From Torreya grandis (lineage: Eukaryota > Streptophyta > Pinopsida > Cupressales > Taxaceae): a DNA stretch of 64,000 nt. Every line of letters begins with the position of its first letter. Position 1 is the stretch's first letter. Positions 38,320 through 52,471 of the stretch are shown here, in pieces. A program made the translations under genes and the position numbers. The notes below the pieces were generated by a model. It was not told where the DNA came from and ran no database searches. It saw only the letters and a program-made list of their open reading frames with translations. Location: assembly GCA_037957365.1 (NCBI GenBank), contig JARHVA010001738.1, positions 1,958,501-2,022,500 on the forward strand, written 5' to 3'.

Positions 38320-40365
38320 TGGCTAGTCATCATGTACAAGAAGGTTTCACAATAAATAGAGATTCATTGTTTGATAGAATTAACTTTACATTCTAGAGAA
38401 TAAGGATGAGAACTTATTTAATGCCTCATGAATTTGACATTTGGCAATCAATAGTGACTAGTTATACTTCTATATCATCTCCATGAATACATTAGGATAG
38501 AAAGAAATCCAATAATAAAAATTCAAAATCTATGAATGCAATCTTGTGTGGTCTATGAGAATTGAAGTTTGTCAAGGTGATGAATTTTAAATTAGTGAAA
38601 TAAATCTAGGACAAACTTAATAACATATATGAAGGAGATGAAAAAGTTAATAACGATAAGCTTCAAACACATATAAGTCAATTCCAAGACTTGAAAATGA
38701 AAGATGAATAAAATATTTCATATTAATTCCTTTGCATGGACTAAATTTTAAATACTATCAAAAGACTCGGTGAAGGAAAATGTATTAAGATCACTTTGTT
38801 TAAGATTTGATGCAAAATTTTTATTCATTGAGGAAATAAAGGACTTGGATAAACTAAATATGAATGAATATCATGGGATCCTCATGACATATGAAATGAG
38901 AACTAAAAATGAGAATTCATCAAAATTAGAAGCAACCTTCAAAGAATCAAATAAGGTGAAAAATGAAGATCCTGAATGAAAATATAGCACTAGTAATGAA
39001 TTAGATGCAATAAATGCTCACTTTGTTAGAAATATTAAGAAAGGATCTGGTAAATACAAAGATAATCTAACTTTCAAATGTTTTTATTATGGTAAAATAA
39101 AACATTTTGATACTAAATGTCCACATAAGGATGGCAGTGATGATGAACAAGATCATTACACAAAGAAAGGGTACACACATCATCAATATAAAAAGAGTTA
39201 CAAACAATGTAGATATGGAAAGAATAAGTTCCATAAGCACAAGAAAACATTTATTCCAAAAAGGATAGTGGCTCATATAAAGAGACCAATGGCAGTATTT
39301 CAAATAGTAATATAGAATAAACCCTTTTCATGGAAATAGAAACAAGGAGTGATATCTTAGAATGTGAAGACAAATGTGTAAGAGAAGGAAAAGATAAGAT
39401 AAATTCAAAATAAGAAGAATATGTCAAAAATGAAGAAGTGATATTAAATAAGAACTAATTTGTGCCTTACGTGAGATCAATAAATTTAAGAAAAATAATT
39501 TGAAACAAAAGTTACAACTTGAGAAATATGAAATGGAAGATTATGATTAAAGAGCTAAATTGTCACAAATCATCGAGGAATTATAAAATATTATCATTAG
39601 CCTAAAGATTCAACTAGAGGAGACAAAAAGATAGAAGAAGATGTTAGAATCCAATTGAAGACAATAGAAGAAAATTATGAGAGGTTAGAGTCCAAAATTA
39701 TTTTCTTAGGGAAATATGTAGAGAAAAAACCACTAAGTTGAAAAAATCCCCATGTTTGAGAAAAGTATTAAAATCATAGATGACATCATCAATGGACAAA
39801 GGTCATCATTCATCAAGATTTTTCTTCGCTATGATAGAAACCTTAAGATTATGAAAGAGAATAATATTGCTCAGAAAACTAACACTCCTCACAAAGAAAA
39901 CAAAGGTAATAACATCTCCATCAAGAAAAATATATCCAAAAGACCATTCCCTCCAAGACAGACTCATTAGACCAAGTTCTAAAATTCCTTTTATGGTTAA
40001 TACTTCTTTTTCAATCATTATCATCATAAATAAATAGATTTTAGGGTATGTGCATGGATTAAATATGTATGGAACAAAAAATAGAAGTACTTATGGATTT
40101 TTAAATAGAAACTACAACTCATTTTATCCTTTTTAAAACTATAATGAGAATTATATTATATGTTATAAGCATAATAACTATGGTCACATATCACATTTTT
40201 GTAGAAGTGGTTTTATGGAATCTCCTAGATAGGACAAGAAAATGGATGCCATTGGTAAACATAAAGGTAAATCTACAAAATTTTGGAAAAGAAAGCAAGA
40301 GAAAAATAATTCAGAAAGAAGGTGAGAAGACTCTCACAAGGAGATCAAAAGGATGACCTTATTTA
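38320..40365 (+). pseudogene. gag: Copia gag polyprotein with coiled coil and zinc knuckles
   Basis: The N-terminal UBN2 domain reads LFDRINFTFWRIRMRTYLMP near 38370, MNAILCGL near 38534, NIYEGDEKV near 38620 and LQTHISQFQDLKMKDE near 38668, then VLRSLCLRFDAKFLFIEE near 38785 and DKLNMNEYHGILMTYEMR near 38848. The first zinc knuckle CFYYGKIKHFDTKC near 39079 has Tyr for its second Cys. A charged coiled-coil region follows (39400-39740), then FEKSIKIIDDIINGQRSS near 39755 and SKRPFPPRQTH near 39937. Two more knuckle-like boxes are YFFFNHYHHK near 40003 and CYKHNNYGHISHFC near 40162. Gag would build the particle and bind RNA. Stops and frameshifts are many, but the whole protein can be followed. 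Confidence 0.85.
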
Positions 40366-40614
40366 TTCAGTATCCTTGGATAAAGAAGGAAGAGTCAAAG
40401 GCATTAAACATCTTGTAAGACACATATAAAATGATGGATAATAGAACAAGTTCTTAATTTTTTAAATTATGAATATAATCCAAATTTTTTTTTGACAACT
40501 ATAGAGGAAGCATGTTACCCAAGCATATATAAGAAATTATATTGAAGTAGATGTGATTATTGATCATTAGAAGAGATGTATATGTGTTTCCATGATGTTT
40601 TTATGAGAAAATAC

Positions 40615-40658
<44 letters not shown>

Positions 40659-40877
40659 TCTTCTTGAACATATAAACATCCATGTCATCTTCTCCAACAT
40701 GACATGAATGTTTCTCATGATATATTTTTAGATGAAAGTAATGAATATCCCTTTTCCATTGATGTAAAAAGGGGAGAGTTACATAAAGGGGGAGAATTAT
40801 AGTAAGGGGGAGAATTATGTTTGGTTTGAATTCAAAGATTACTTTATAGAGTTGCCATCAATTACAAAAGGGGATAT
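40366..40877 (+). other. 3' leader of gag-only copia with repeated purine tracts
   Basis: No pol sequence. Four purine tracts, at 40766-40778, 40785-40796, 40804-40814 and 40866-40874, precede the LTR; the second and third share GGGGGAGAATTAT. Such doubled polypurine tracts occur in SIRE-type elements. A TA tract lies at 40619-40656. Confidence 0.65.
40619..40656. repeat. (TA)n microsatellite
   Basis: About 38 bases of pure TA between gag and the purine tracts. Confidence 0.95.
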
Positions 40878-41958
40878 TGTTAAAAATGTTGTCATTGATG
40901 TCAAAGGAGGTCTATCATAATGATATCTTTATTTAAGATAAAAGAAAATAAATGGGTTGGCTGATCATGATTAGAATGTTTAATTTCACAAGAAAAAATA
41001 TTATCACAATGAATTAAAAAGGGTTGGATGACTATGAAGGGATTATTAAAAACATTTATTGAAATCTAATTTGCATATTTGGAAGGTGGCTAATTGATGA
41101 GAAAGTTATTAGAGAGAATTCATTTATTATATATTTTATTCTTAATGCAAATAAATATTATTAATGGCCAATGCATAATGAACACCATTTTTTAAGGAGA
41201 CGTTTCCCTTAGAGAAGTCGTCTCCCTTGGGAGAAATTACACCTCCTCACTGAAGAGGAATTTTAAGTAGTATAGAAGGAGATAAGGTGGGAGTTAAAAT
41301 AGAAATAAATGAATTGAAAAGTAATTCAAATTAGAGTAGATCTAGACCTGATTTAGAGTACAAATATATGTGAAAGATTTACAAGTAGTTTTTATAAAGG
41401 ATATATAAGTGTGGAGTAATATAGAGAAAATTAAAAGAGAGGAAGGTGATCAATGTGAGCTAATAAAAGTGGAATCAAGTGGAACAAATGAAAATTTAAT
41501 AATATCATTCAAGGATAAATATATGTGAGAAGAAAAATTTTATATTTTATCAAGGGCAGATTTTGTGAAGAAGTTTACATGAGTATCATTCATTGAAGGA
41601 GTAAATTAAAGAATGTGAAATAGTTTGTTTATTTTGGAGGTTGGTGCCTCATATCAAATATATTGGTGTCTTTTAATAATTTGGTTATTAGTGGTGGGGA
41701 TTGGTGTCTCTAGTAGGTTGGTGCCTATAAAATCTTTATATATTAGGGATTGGTGTCTCCTTTAGGTTTGTGCCTATAATTTTTTTAAGAGAATGTAATA
41801 TTTTGGTTTTATTCCTAGTAATATTTCCCACGTAAATCTTGGATCTTATTTGTGTTATATTATGTAAATGGTGTTATTATGGTTATTAGGTTTTATTAAG
41901 TAAAATATTAACTTATAATGTTTCACCCCCAATCTTAGTATAAGTGTGTGATTAATAG
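40878..41958 (+). repeat. 3' LTR of gag-only copia
   Basis: It begins TGTTAAAAATGTTGTC after a purine tract and ends AGTGTGTGATTAATAG. The 3' 800 bases match the 5' LTR. It carries the palindrome TCTCCCTTGGGAGA at 41221-41234. Confidence 0.85.
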
Positions 41959-42260
41959 GTGATGTCCATGACATCCTCATCATATAACCATGTTAGAGTC
42001 TCCTTATGTCCCATCTCATCCACTAGTGTAATCACTACCCTTATATCAGTAGTCACAAGATCCTATAAATGTCCTCCAAAATGAGGGTCATCTTCATTGT
42101 CAACAACTAAAAGGTCCTCATTATTATATCTAACCACTCTAGTAATGTCAGTAATAGTTTTATGTATATATGAATCCTTCAGTAATGATTTAGTCCCTTA
42201 AGACTAATAACATCCATATGGGGCAATCCTCATCAATAATAAAATCCTCTAACCACTAAA
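41959..42260 (-). pseudogene. Plant mobile domain remnant interrupted by copia
   Basis: The minus strand reads LTMKMTLILEDIYRIL near 42098-42050 and VVITLVDEMGHKETLTW near 42035-41985, the same signature and following segment as the antisense ORF at 4984-6880 (TMEDIYQIVW and VVIVLVDERG). It is cut at 41958 by the 3' LTR of the copia element; the C-terminal two thirds of the ORF is missing. It belongs to the second Tat element. Confidence 0.6.
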
Positions 42261-43397
<1,137 letters not shown>

Positions 43398-43407
43398 TGA
43401 GGGGGAA
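43398..43407 (+). promoter_or_regulatory. Candidate polypurine tract before LTR R3
   Basis: TTTGAGGGGGAA before TACCTCATC. It aligns with the candidate at 7966-7974. Confidence 0.45.
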
Positions 43408-44690
43408 TACCTCATCACTCACACTTGGGGCATCCACACTCTAGGTTTTTCTCTTAAGACTGATTATTATTCAACCACTCGATAAAAAATAAAAATGTAG
43501 ACACTAATTTTATGTATTATACCTTATAATGTCCTTGTATTTCGTAAATCCCTTTCATTTATATCCACTACCCTTATTTACATTTATGCACATTAATTAA
43601 TTCATTAATTACTATTTACCCTTTTCAACTTCCCAAATCTTGTAAAATCTATTAAAAATATATAAAAGATAAATTATCCCCATATTAAAAAACTAATGAT
43701 GATAAAAAAACTCGTGAAATAACTTAACAAAACCCCTCCATAAATTACCCCATGGCTAGAACGACTTTAGATGCATTTTTCTAAGAAAATGTAGAATCGT
43801 TAGCAATTCCCTATTATTAATGTTAATTCTATTCGATTGGTGTCAATTAATTATAGATAGTGTAAACTCACCCAAATGGATCCTGAAACTATGTTTCAAG
43901 GTGGAAATAATGATTAAAAGATAAAGAACACTTAGGAGATTTTTTATTACAGATATTACATTGTCATATCATAGCTCTGAATCTTTGGTATGACTCTATG
44001 GAAATTAGTAATACATCTATGATCTATAACATTATCCTAAAACACTTAAAATGTTATTAATGTGTTTAATTATAGTATAATTTCATTGTTTATCTTATTA
44101 TATATAGTAATATTATAAGTTTACTCCCTAGACCACCTCAATTATCTTTGGAATCCATTTTATTAAGACATAAACCAAATTTTTAGATTTCTCAAGAATT
44201 TTACTAGAATCAACATAAATCAACACTAATTCTTATAAATTTTATAGTTATTTTTTGGATCAACATCGATCCTTATCAAAATTATTAAGTTGTAGAATCT
44301 GAATCAATTTCTATGAATTTTTGCCATAACTTTGGTTTGTTCTGATCATTTTATTTTCCTGCAAACATGGACCTTGCATTTATATGACCATATCATGAGT
44401 ACCTCATGAGATAATCAACATTTTTCAATCTAATAATCATTCCCCAATGCATCTTTGATGATCAGAGTGACAATGTACATGAGTTGAGTCTCTCCACCAT
44501 TGTGTTCACTCTTAGTCTTGATGACATCTCATCCTAGTTATAAATTATCTAAGTAGTTACTAAAGATGTACAAGATTATTAGATCGATTACTTTGATCAA
44601 ATTAATTCAATAGAGGAATAATATGTTTTCTCTTTATGATATGTTATCTAATTATCAACAATTATTTATATTTCACATTATCACTTTTTA
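43408..44690 (+). repeat. Dispersed repeat R, copy 3; probable 3' LTR of the second Tat element
   Basis: From 43497 it matches copy 2 (36342-37516) base for base over long runs, and more weakly copy 1. It follows an antisense plant mobile domain remnant and a purine tract, the same order as at 4984-9210. The right end is set where similarity with copy 2 stops. Confidence 0.65.
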
Positions 44691-46524
44691 TCAGCTTAAT
44701 TTCTAAATAGGTGGATTGACATCTGTAAAAGGAAACTTACCCCTTATTAGAACTATTATTTTACCAAGCAATGGACCTTATTATTTTATTAATACATCTT
44801 GTCTAATTTTTCACTTATGTGTAGGTAATCCTTCCTAGCCAAAAAGGAAGTTCTTGCAATAGCTTGGACAATGATGGACTAATGATCCTATAGGTACACC
44901 TCATTTTGGATAAAACAATGATTTTATTTCAAGTTTTTGTTAGTTCATATTATAAAATAAATTTCCATGAAAAATACATAAATGTATCCCTATTAGATGA
45001 TACAAAATAAAGTAAAATTGCATATATTCTTTTAGATTATCCTTATTTGGGGACACATGTAACAATGAAAATTTAATGGATAGAAAATGTAGTATGCATC
45101 AAAGTGTAAGGAAATCCTTTTAATTGTGTGAGAATGTGATATAATTTGATGATGTCATTTCAAATATCTCAAATGCATTTATGTGATTCTGTATTTATAA
45201 AATTCCCACATTCAATTAGGAACTTATTAGTGTGCAAGATAACATTATGGAAGTATTAAAGATAATAAACATGGTACAATGAAACCTAGTTAAATAAAAT
45301 AAAATAACCAAAATAGACATGAAAAATATCTAGATGGTTTGAAAATGGTCAAACCACTATCAAATTTTCTTGATAATAATCAAGGTGACCCAAAAATCAA
45401 GAAACAAAGATCAATAGGTTTCCAAAAACATTTTTAATATCTTAGGGTAAATGAATGACATATCTAGAGATATTCAAAAGTGAATTATTGTAAAAAAATC
45501 CTATATATGGTAAAACATAAATAAAAATTCACTAATTAGATTCAAATTTTAATCAAGGGCCCATATACGTTAAAAAAAAATAATAACATTGTAATTACAA
45601 GGTATGTACAATTATGTGTGTACAAATGCCAATACTTTATTAATAAATTCATGTGAGTTATGATTATATATTATTTTTAAAAATTAACTATGATTATTAT
45701 AAACTTATAGGTGATATTTTATATCAAATTTAATAGTATGAACACCCATGCCACTTCATAATAACTAGGTCATAAAAGGGTGAAATGATTAACATGGGTA
45801 TTGTTATGAACCAAATTTACACTCTTTGGAAGGTAGTTCAAACCTTAAAAATTTGGATTAACTTGGAAAAAACTCAAGGTTTTTGTTGACCTATTAGAGA
45901 TGCCAATATCTAGGTTAAAGGGTTAACTCCCCTTGATGAATCACTTATGCTAAAACACTAATCTACCACTTACTGAGAAAAGGGAGAGAAATATATTATA
46001 ATGGGGTTGATGGACCAAATATTATTTGACCACTAGAAACTATCAAAAAATGAATTTAAAAAAATGGAATAGCCTAAAACAAACACTACTTCAAATATTC
46101 CTCTCTATATCAGTATTTGTCAGGAAGGTTGTGAAGAATTATTGGGCTAGGAGGATTAGTCAAAAGGTCATGGCATGACACTAGTTAATAGGCTACTTGA
46201 ACAACCTTAAAAAATTAATTACACACTTCACAAGACCTATAGAAAGGATTCCAAATTGAACATTAATGTAATAAAGGACAAACATGCAAAGGAAGTAAGA
46301 TTATCACTTAACAAGATCAACTAATAAAGCATACAGATTGAAAAAATTCAAAGGAGGAGGTAACATTAGAATTTTCTCATTGTTTAAAGTCTTGAAAATG
46401 GGTAAGTCTTAACCATACCTAGGTGGAGGATACAATATTAGCCAAACAAGGCTAAATTTAGAGAGAGAGAGAGAGGAGAGAGAGAGAGGAGAGAGAGAGG
46501 AGAGAGAGTGAGAGAGAGAGAGAT

Positions 46525-46566
<42 letters not shown>

Positions 46567-47169
46567 GAGAGGAGAGAGAGAGAGAGAGAGAGAGAGGAGT
46601 TATAGAACTATCTTATTAGGTCTTACAAGATAAGTGTGACCTCTTAAATATGCTCTCTTTCTCCTAGGTAGCATGGAAGTTTTAAACTTGGCTTAACACC
46701 TTGTATTTGCTCTTTAAAACTACACCTTCTTTGGCTTGTGGATGGATAAGTGACCTTTTTAATGGTCATGTCGATGTTTAACTGATATTTTTCTCTTCTA
46801 TTGACAAATTTAATTTGATCTTTGAAGGTTATTTTTGACACATCACTTTATTCTCTTGCTAGGTGTCTTAAAGTCCATCTTGTCTCAATAGGCCAATCTT
46901 GATTATAAGCGTATAAGCTTGAGTTTTTTTAATCCAATGCATTCTCTCTTCACGTAAATAATATCCATGTCATATTATAACTTAAAAACTCATTTTTAAA
47001 CCTCAATATACACCCAAGATCTTATTTTGCATCAAAATCTCTCATTTGGACTCATTCTTTATGTCCCTAAAAATCTGTAAACCTCCTTATATAGAAGAAT
47101 GTACAAAGGTTATTTGAAAAATAAGCACATATTTAATGACCTAGTATGTATTTACATCCCCATGTGAAA
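44691..47169. other. Unassigned stretch holding a GA microsatellite
   Basis: No gene recognised. 45815-46460 may share a worn repeat with 11130-11850. The Reina-like element was inserted at its right end (47170). Confidence 0.4.
46460..46599. repeat. (GA)n microsatellite with GGA and TGA interruptions
   Basis: About 140 bases of GA repeats with regular GGAGA and GATGAG interruptions. Confidence 0.97.
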
Positions 47170-47174
47170 TTTTA
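47170..47174 (+). other. Target site duplication, left copy
   Basis: TTTTA directly before the 5' LTR of the Reina-like element, identical to 52819-52823. Confidence 0.85.
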
Positions 47175-47617
<443 letters not shown>

Positions 47618-47619
47618 AT

Positions 47620-47631
47620 TGGTATCAAATA
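47620..47631 (+). promoter_or_regulatory. Primer binding site
   Basis: TGGTATCAAATA just after the LTR, matching the first eight bases of the initiator tRNA-Met complement TGGTATCAGAGC. Confidence 0.75.
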
Positions 47632-48059
47632 TTTGATTTGGTTAAGTTTCTTAAAGTGTTGTTTTTTTGGATCTAGTGAGGTGTGACTTCTATGAGGTGA
47701 AGGAGCGAAAAAGCATAACTTGCAATTTGGGAAGAATTAATTTTTTTTGTCAATGCATTATTGTTTGAAATGATATTTTAAAAAAAAAATAATTAAAAAA
47801 AATTTGGAATTTTTTTTTGTCATACAAAATTGTAGTTATTGGATTTGTCTTGACGAGATGATTGCAAAGGTATATTCCACTAGTACACTTTTTTGTGTCA
47901 AATTTTTTTACCCTAGTGTACAAAGGTAGTCATTTGATTCATCTTGGTGAGGTGATCATAATGATATCATCCCTTGGTAAAATTTATTTGGGGAAAAAAA
48001 CCCTCTTAGGGTTTGTATATGGCCAATATTTCTACATGATGATGAAAAGGGGGGAATAA

Positions 48060-49085
48060 ACTCTTAAGACTCCTTCTGCCATTGACATAGAGTTTAAAAA
48101 TTTAGATCCATTGATTTCTCAACTTTAGGCTAACATAAAAGGCTTGGTGTAGAATTATGAATTTTTTGTATTTTAAAATTATTTTTAGGGATGCATAAAG
48201 AGATTAATGGGGTTCAAAATCAATTGAATCATATCACTACTTCATTGGCTACTCTTCCCTCTCAGTTATAGTCAAATAACCCTCCATTTTAACATTTGTG
48301 TCCTCCTCCTCTCAACACCAACAACTCCAATTTTGGTGTGAAATCAATGTTTCCAAAAGTGGACATTTGTAAGTTTGATGATAAGGATCCTATTACTTAT
48401 ATTACCCAACTTGAGAATTTATTTGATCTATATCAAAATCCTAGTTCTCATAAGGTGATCATGTCATCTCTATATCTAGAACCTAAGCAGTTCATTTGGT
48501 ATCATTGGTTATGTAATCAAAAGAAAAATAATGGTTCTCCTATTACATGGTCTATTTTCACGAATGAGGTATTAGATCATTATTATAATAATATCTTTGA
48601 GAACTACTTCATCTAGTTATCAAAACTATGATGAACATGAACTATGAAGGATTATATTCATCAATTTTAGAATTTATCCTTCTAGGTAGAAGACATCGCT
48701 GAGGAAAATTTTATTGATATTTTTTGGGCGGTCTCAAAAATAACATCTAATTAGAGGTTCAAATTTTTAACCTAGTATCTGTATTAGAAGCTATCCCACG
48801 GGTAGGCATGAGATAGAAAAAAGAGATGGTCAAATGAAAAACCTTCACTACTAATCATGATTTCACCTTTCCAGCACCATCATATGCTCAACCCACTAGA
48901 TTGACACTTTGAAAAATTTAGGATAAATGATACAAAGGGTTATGTTATGGATGAGATAACAAATAGAACAAAAACCATCATTATGCTGAAAATAAGTTTT
49001 ACATTGAAGGTTCTAATGAGGATGACAATGATGAGGAGGCACTTGGTGAGGATGAAGAAGGTCCTAAAGAAGAATATAAAGACTC
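48060..49085 (+). pseudogene. gag: Reina-like gag, decayed
   Basis: Open from 48296 to 48616 with FPKVDICKFDDKDPITYI near 48350, LFDLYQNPSSHKVIMSSLYL near 48420 and FIWYHWLCNQKKNN near 48490, the capsid core of this chromovirus branch ('F.G.DP..W..Q.E..F......K....L.L......W'). A worn zinc knuckle (CYG.DNK, then NHHYAE near 48940) and an acidic run (GSNEDDNDEEALGEDEE near 49010) link gag to protease. The 5' third (48060-48290) is poorly preserved. Confidence 0.8.
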
Positions 49086-49520
49086 TCAGCCTACTATTTT
49101 ATTTCATGCCCTTATAGGTATTAGTACTCCCCAAACTCTTAAGGTCGTGGGTTTCCTAAAAAATAAAATGTCACTATTCTAATTGATTCTATGAGCACAC
49201 ATAACTTCATAAAAAATAAGTTGGTTGCTTACTTAAACTATTTCATTTATCTCACTCCTAAATTTCATATCATGATTGTAGATGGTGGTACTGTTAGTTA
49301 TTCAGGAAAATGCCATGGTTTTAAATTGGCCATGGGCCATTACTTTTTGGATTCTCGTATGTTTGTTATTCTCATGGGTGGAGCTGACATTATTATAAGA
49401 CTACAGTGGATCACTACTTTGGGCACTATTTAGATTTATTTTCAAGAATTATTCATGCATTTTCATTCTGAGGGAAGGACATTTGAGCTAAGGGGATTAA
49501 GGGATAAATATCTATAACTT
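49086..49520 (+). pseudogene. pol: Reina-like aspartic protease
   Basis: LFHALIGISTPQTLKVVGF near 49110 leads to the active site LIDSMSTHNFI near 49182, where DSG is expected, so the catalytic aspartate is kept and the glycine is Met. It continues with MIVDGGTVSYSGKCHGFKL near 49274 and FVILMGGADIII near 49359. A frameshift just before the active site (near 49168) separates it from gag. Its role was to cut the polyprotein. Confidence 0.8.
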
Positions 49521-49639
49521 GTTATCTCTCATCAAATGACAAAGATTCATAAAAAGGGTGCTAAAAGATTTGTAGCTCTCTTGTTTTCCATATAATTTCA
49601 TCTGACTTAGCCATCTACACCTCTTTATCTACAATAAGT

Positions 49640-50960
49640 GATTGATACCCATTCAATTATTTTTAGTGACATGCCAAAAGGACTTCCACCTAGCTGTATG
49701 CATGATCATGCTATTAAAATTATTCTTGGTAGTAAACCACCCAACATTAGGCCATATAGGTATATTTATGCTTAGAAAAGTGAAATTGAAAATATGGTAC
49801 AATGAAATTTGGATGCAGGAATCATTTTCCATAGTCAAAGTGAATATTCTTCACCAATTGTCATGATGTGAAAGAAAGATGACACTTGGAGGATGTGCCC
49901 TAACTACAGGGAAATCAATAAGTAAACTATCAAAGATAAGTTTCCTTTTCTTATCATTGATTATTTTCTAAATGAATTAAATGGTGCTCTTGATTTTACT
50001 AAGTTAGATCTACATTTTGGGTATCATTAAATTTGGATCCATGATGAAGACATACCCAAAATTGCTTTGAAGACACGAGAGGGCCATTATAATTTTTTGG
50101 TTATGAATTTTGGGATAACAAATACATCATATAACTTTCATAGTTTGGTGAATAATATTTTTATGCCATTTTTGAGGAAATTTATTTTGGTGTTTTTTGA
50201 TGTTATCCTCATTTATACTAAAAATTAGGAAGACCATTTTCACCATGTGAAACAAGTACTCTCAATTTTTAAATAACATTAGTTATATGCCAAACCTTCC
50301 AAATGTAATTTTTGAGCTTGTGAGGTTGCATATTTGGGTCATCTTGTTTCACATACAGGAGTAAAAGTGGATTTTAAAAAATCCAAGTAATGGTGGACTA
50401 ATTGATTCCTAAGACACTCAAGCAACTAAGGGGATTTCTGGGGCTAACTGATTACTCTTGTAGGTTTGTCAAAATTTTTGGTAATATTATAGCCCCACTC
50501 ACACATTTGTTAAATAAATACTCCTTTCAGTGGACTAATATAACTACCAGGGCATTTGAAAAATTGAAATTTGTGATGTGCCCCACTCTAGTGTTGGCTA
50601 CTCCTAATTTTTATAAGACTTTTGTGGTTGAATGTGATGCATCTGGGTATGGTATGGGTGTTGTAATCATGCAAGAAGGCATACCACTTGTATTTTAATG
50701 TCATCAACTAAAGGGTAAAAATTAGCACAAACCCATATATGAGAAGGAAATGATGGCTATTTTGTATGTAATCAAACAATGGAGGCCTTATTTGATGGGT
50801 CGTCACTTTTAGGTAAATACCGATCATGCTAGTCTTAAATATTTTTTGGAACAAAGATTATCATCTGAAGAATAATAAAAATGGGTAACTAAGATTTTAG
50901 ACTATGATAATGAAATATTTTACAAAAAAGGCAAGGACAATGTAGTGGTAGATGCACTAT
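49640..50960 (+). pseudogene. pol: Reina-like reverse transcriptase and RNase H
   Basis: RT: MPKGLPPSCMHDHAIKIILG-like lead near 49670, MCPNYREINK near 49897, [19 protein letters not shown] block near 49988, then ILVFFDVILIYT with FFDV at 50193-50204, so the second catalytic aspartate is Val. Thumb and connection: IPKTLKQLRGFLGLTDYSCR near 50405. RNase H: FVVECDASGYGMGVVIMQEG near 50624, KPIYEKEMMAI near 50733, KWRPYLMGRHF-like near 50785 and NVVVDALSRKDE near 50939. Most RNase H residues survive. The split into several frames shows single-base indels. Confidence 0.85.
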
Positions 50961-51149
50961 CTAGGAAGGATGAATTAGTTGAGGCATTTCTATATGTTAT
51001 GACCATTTTGTAGACAAATTAGCTAAAATAAGCATGATTAGAATGGGACAAGGATAGTGCTACCCATGATTTGATTTAGAATCTTTAACAAGGTCTGGAT
51101 GGATTTTTAAAATTCACATGGAAGAGTGATGCATTATGGTATAAAGATA

Positions 51150-52050
51150 GATTATACCTCTGTAAGAATTCTCTTTTTAAAGAAAAAATCCTTTAAGAAC
51201 TTCATGCAAATCTAATTGGGGGTCATTCAAGATTTTTGAAAACTTATCATAAAATCAAGAAGGATTTTTTTGGGAAGGACTCAGGGAGATGTAAAAAAAT
51301 ATGTGGCTAAATATATGATCTATCAACAAAATAAAGGTTGAAACATTAAAACCCCAGGTCTTTTGCAGCTTTTATCCATCCTGAGCCAACATTTGTAAGA
51401 GGTGTCTATGGATTTCATTAAAAGATTAATAAGATATAAAGGTTAAAATGTTATCATGGTTGCAATAAATCATCTCAGTAATTATGCTCATTTTTTTAAT
51501 TTATCATAGCCATTTGTTTCTAGTATAGTAGCTTCTACTTTTTTCAATATAGTTTAGAATTACATGGTACCCGTAAGATCATTTTTAGTGATCAAGATCC
51601 CATCTTCACTAGTAATTGTTGGACTGAGTTATTTGCATTTTTAGGAATCTAGTTGGCTCATAGTTCATCTTATAATTCTCAATATAATTTAAAAATTAAG
51701 GTAATAAAAAAATGTCTTGAAGGATATCTCCATTGTTTTGTTTTTGATAAATAGGATAAATGGGTTCATTGGTTTCCACTTGTTGAATGGTGGTATAATA
51801 GTTATGTTCATAGTTCTTCTAAAATGCATCCTTTTTTGGCACTATATAGATACCACCCACCATCCATCACTTCAAAATTGAAGTTCCATACTAAGTTTCA
51901 TGTAGTTGAAGAACACATTCACCATGAATAGGAGATCCTTACCAGTTTGCATGAAAATTTAGCTATGGCCTAGAATCGCATTGAACAATAGGAAGATCAA
52001 CACAGGAGTATGAGGCACTTTGATATTGGTGATTGGATTTTTGTTAACTT
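51150..52050 (+). pseudogene. pol: Reina-like integrase
   Basis: Zinc-binding half: ELHANLIGGHSRFLKTYH near 51200, then MIYQQNKG near 51318, where the first Cys of CX2C is Tyr. Catalytic core: VSMDFIKRL at 51402 (D kept), IFSDQDPIFTSN near 51581 (D kept), then YNLKIKVIKKCLEGY near 51685, where the usual GQTEIVNK has Lys in place of Glu. It goes on with EWWYNSYVHSSSKMHPFLAL near 51786 and GDWIFVNL near 52030. One essential residue lost; inactive. Confidence 0.83.
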
Positions 52051-52079
52051 ATAGACATATAATCATATTTTATTGAAGA

Positions 52080-52442
52080 AAAAAAAAATATAACAAGTTA
52101 CCCCCTAAGTATTATAGGCCATATTAGATCTTGCATAAAATTGGTAGTGTGGCCTACAAGTTAGAGTTTCCTTCCTCTACTCACATACATTTAGTATTTC
52201 ATGTATCATGATTGAAGAAAGTCATTAGATACAAAGTGTATACTTAAGCTAAATTACCAAAATTGGATGAGGAAGGAAGACTTATTCTTGATCCCGAGGT
52301 GATCCTTCAAATATGCACTAAATAGTTTTAGTCTCAAATGATTAAGGAGTACTTGATCAAATGGAAGAATATACCCTATGAAGCTACTACTTGGGAGGAT
52401 GAGTATTTTGTGCAACAATAGTTAGAGTTGAATCATATTTAA
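52080..52442 (+). pseudogene. Chromodomain region of the Reina-like element
   Basis: KLVESTHIHLVFHVS-like linker near 52170 and LDEEGRLILDPEVIL near 52265 are followed by QMIKEYLIKWKNIPYEATTW near 52337 and EDEYFVQQ*LEL, a well-kept chromodomain end. The last Gln is a TAG stop. The W...W pair expected of the aromatic cage region is present. Confidence 0.82.
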
Positions 52443-52458
52443 GGATAAATTTGTTTTT

Positions 52459-52470
52459 AAGGGGAGGGGC
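52459..52470 (+). promoter_or_regulatory. Polypurine tract of the Reina-like element
   Basis: AAGGGGAGGGGC, one base before the 3' LTR. Confidence 0.88.
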
Positions 52471-52471
52471 T

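Larger units (their letters stand above)
37517..41958 (+). mobile_element. Gag-only Ty1/copia element (TR-GAG type)
   Basis: Seen: two LTRs in direct orientation (37517-38254, truncated, and 40878-41958), a worn PBS after the first, one gag relic (about 38320-40365), repeated purine tracts and the second LTR. No protease, integrase, RT or RNase H is visible between gag and the 3' LTR; only about 510 bases separate them. Known: non-autonomous plant elements that keep only gag between LTRs are called TR-GAG. The LTR opening (TGTTAAAAATGTTGTCATTG) and the gag tail resemble SIRE-type copia elements. The element appears to lie within a plant mobile domain remnant. Confidence 0.75.
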
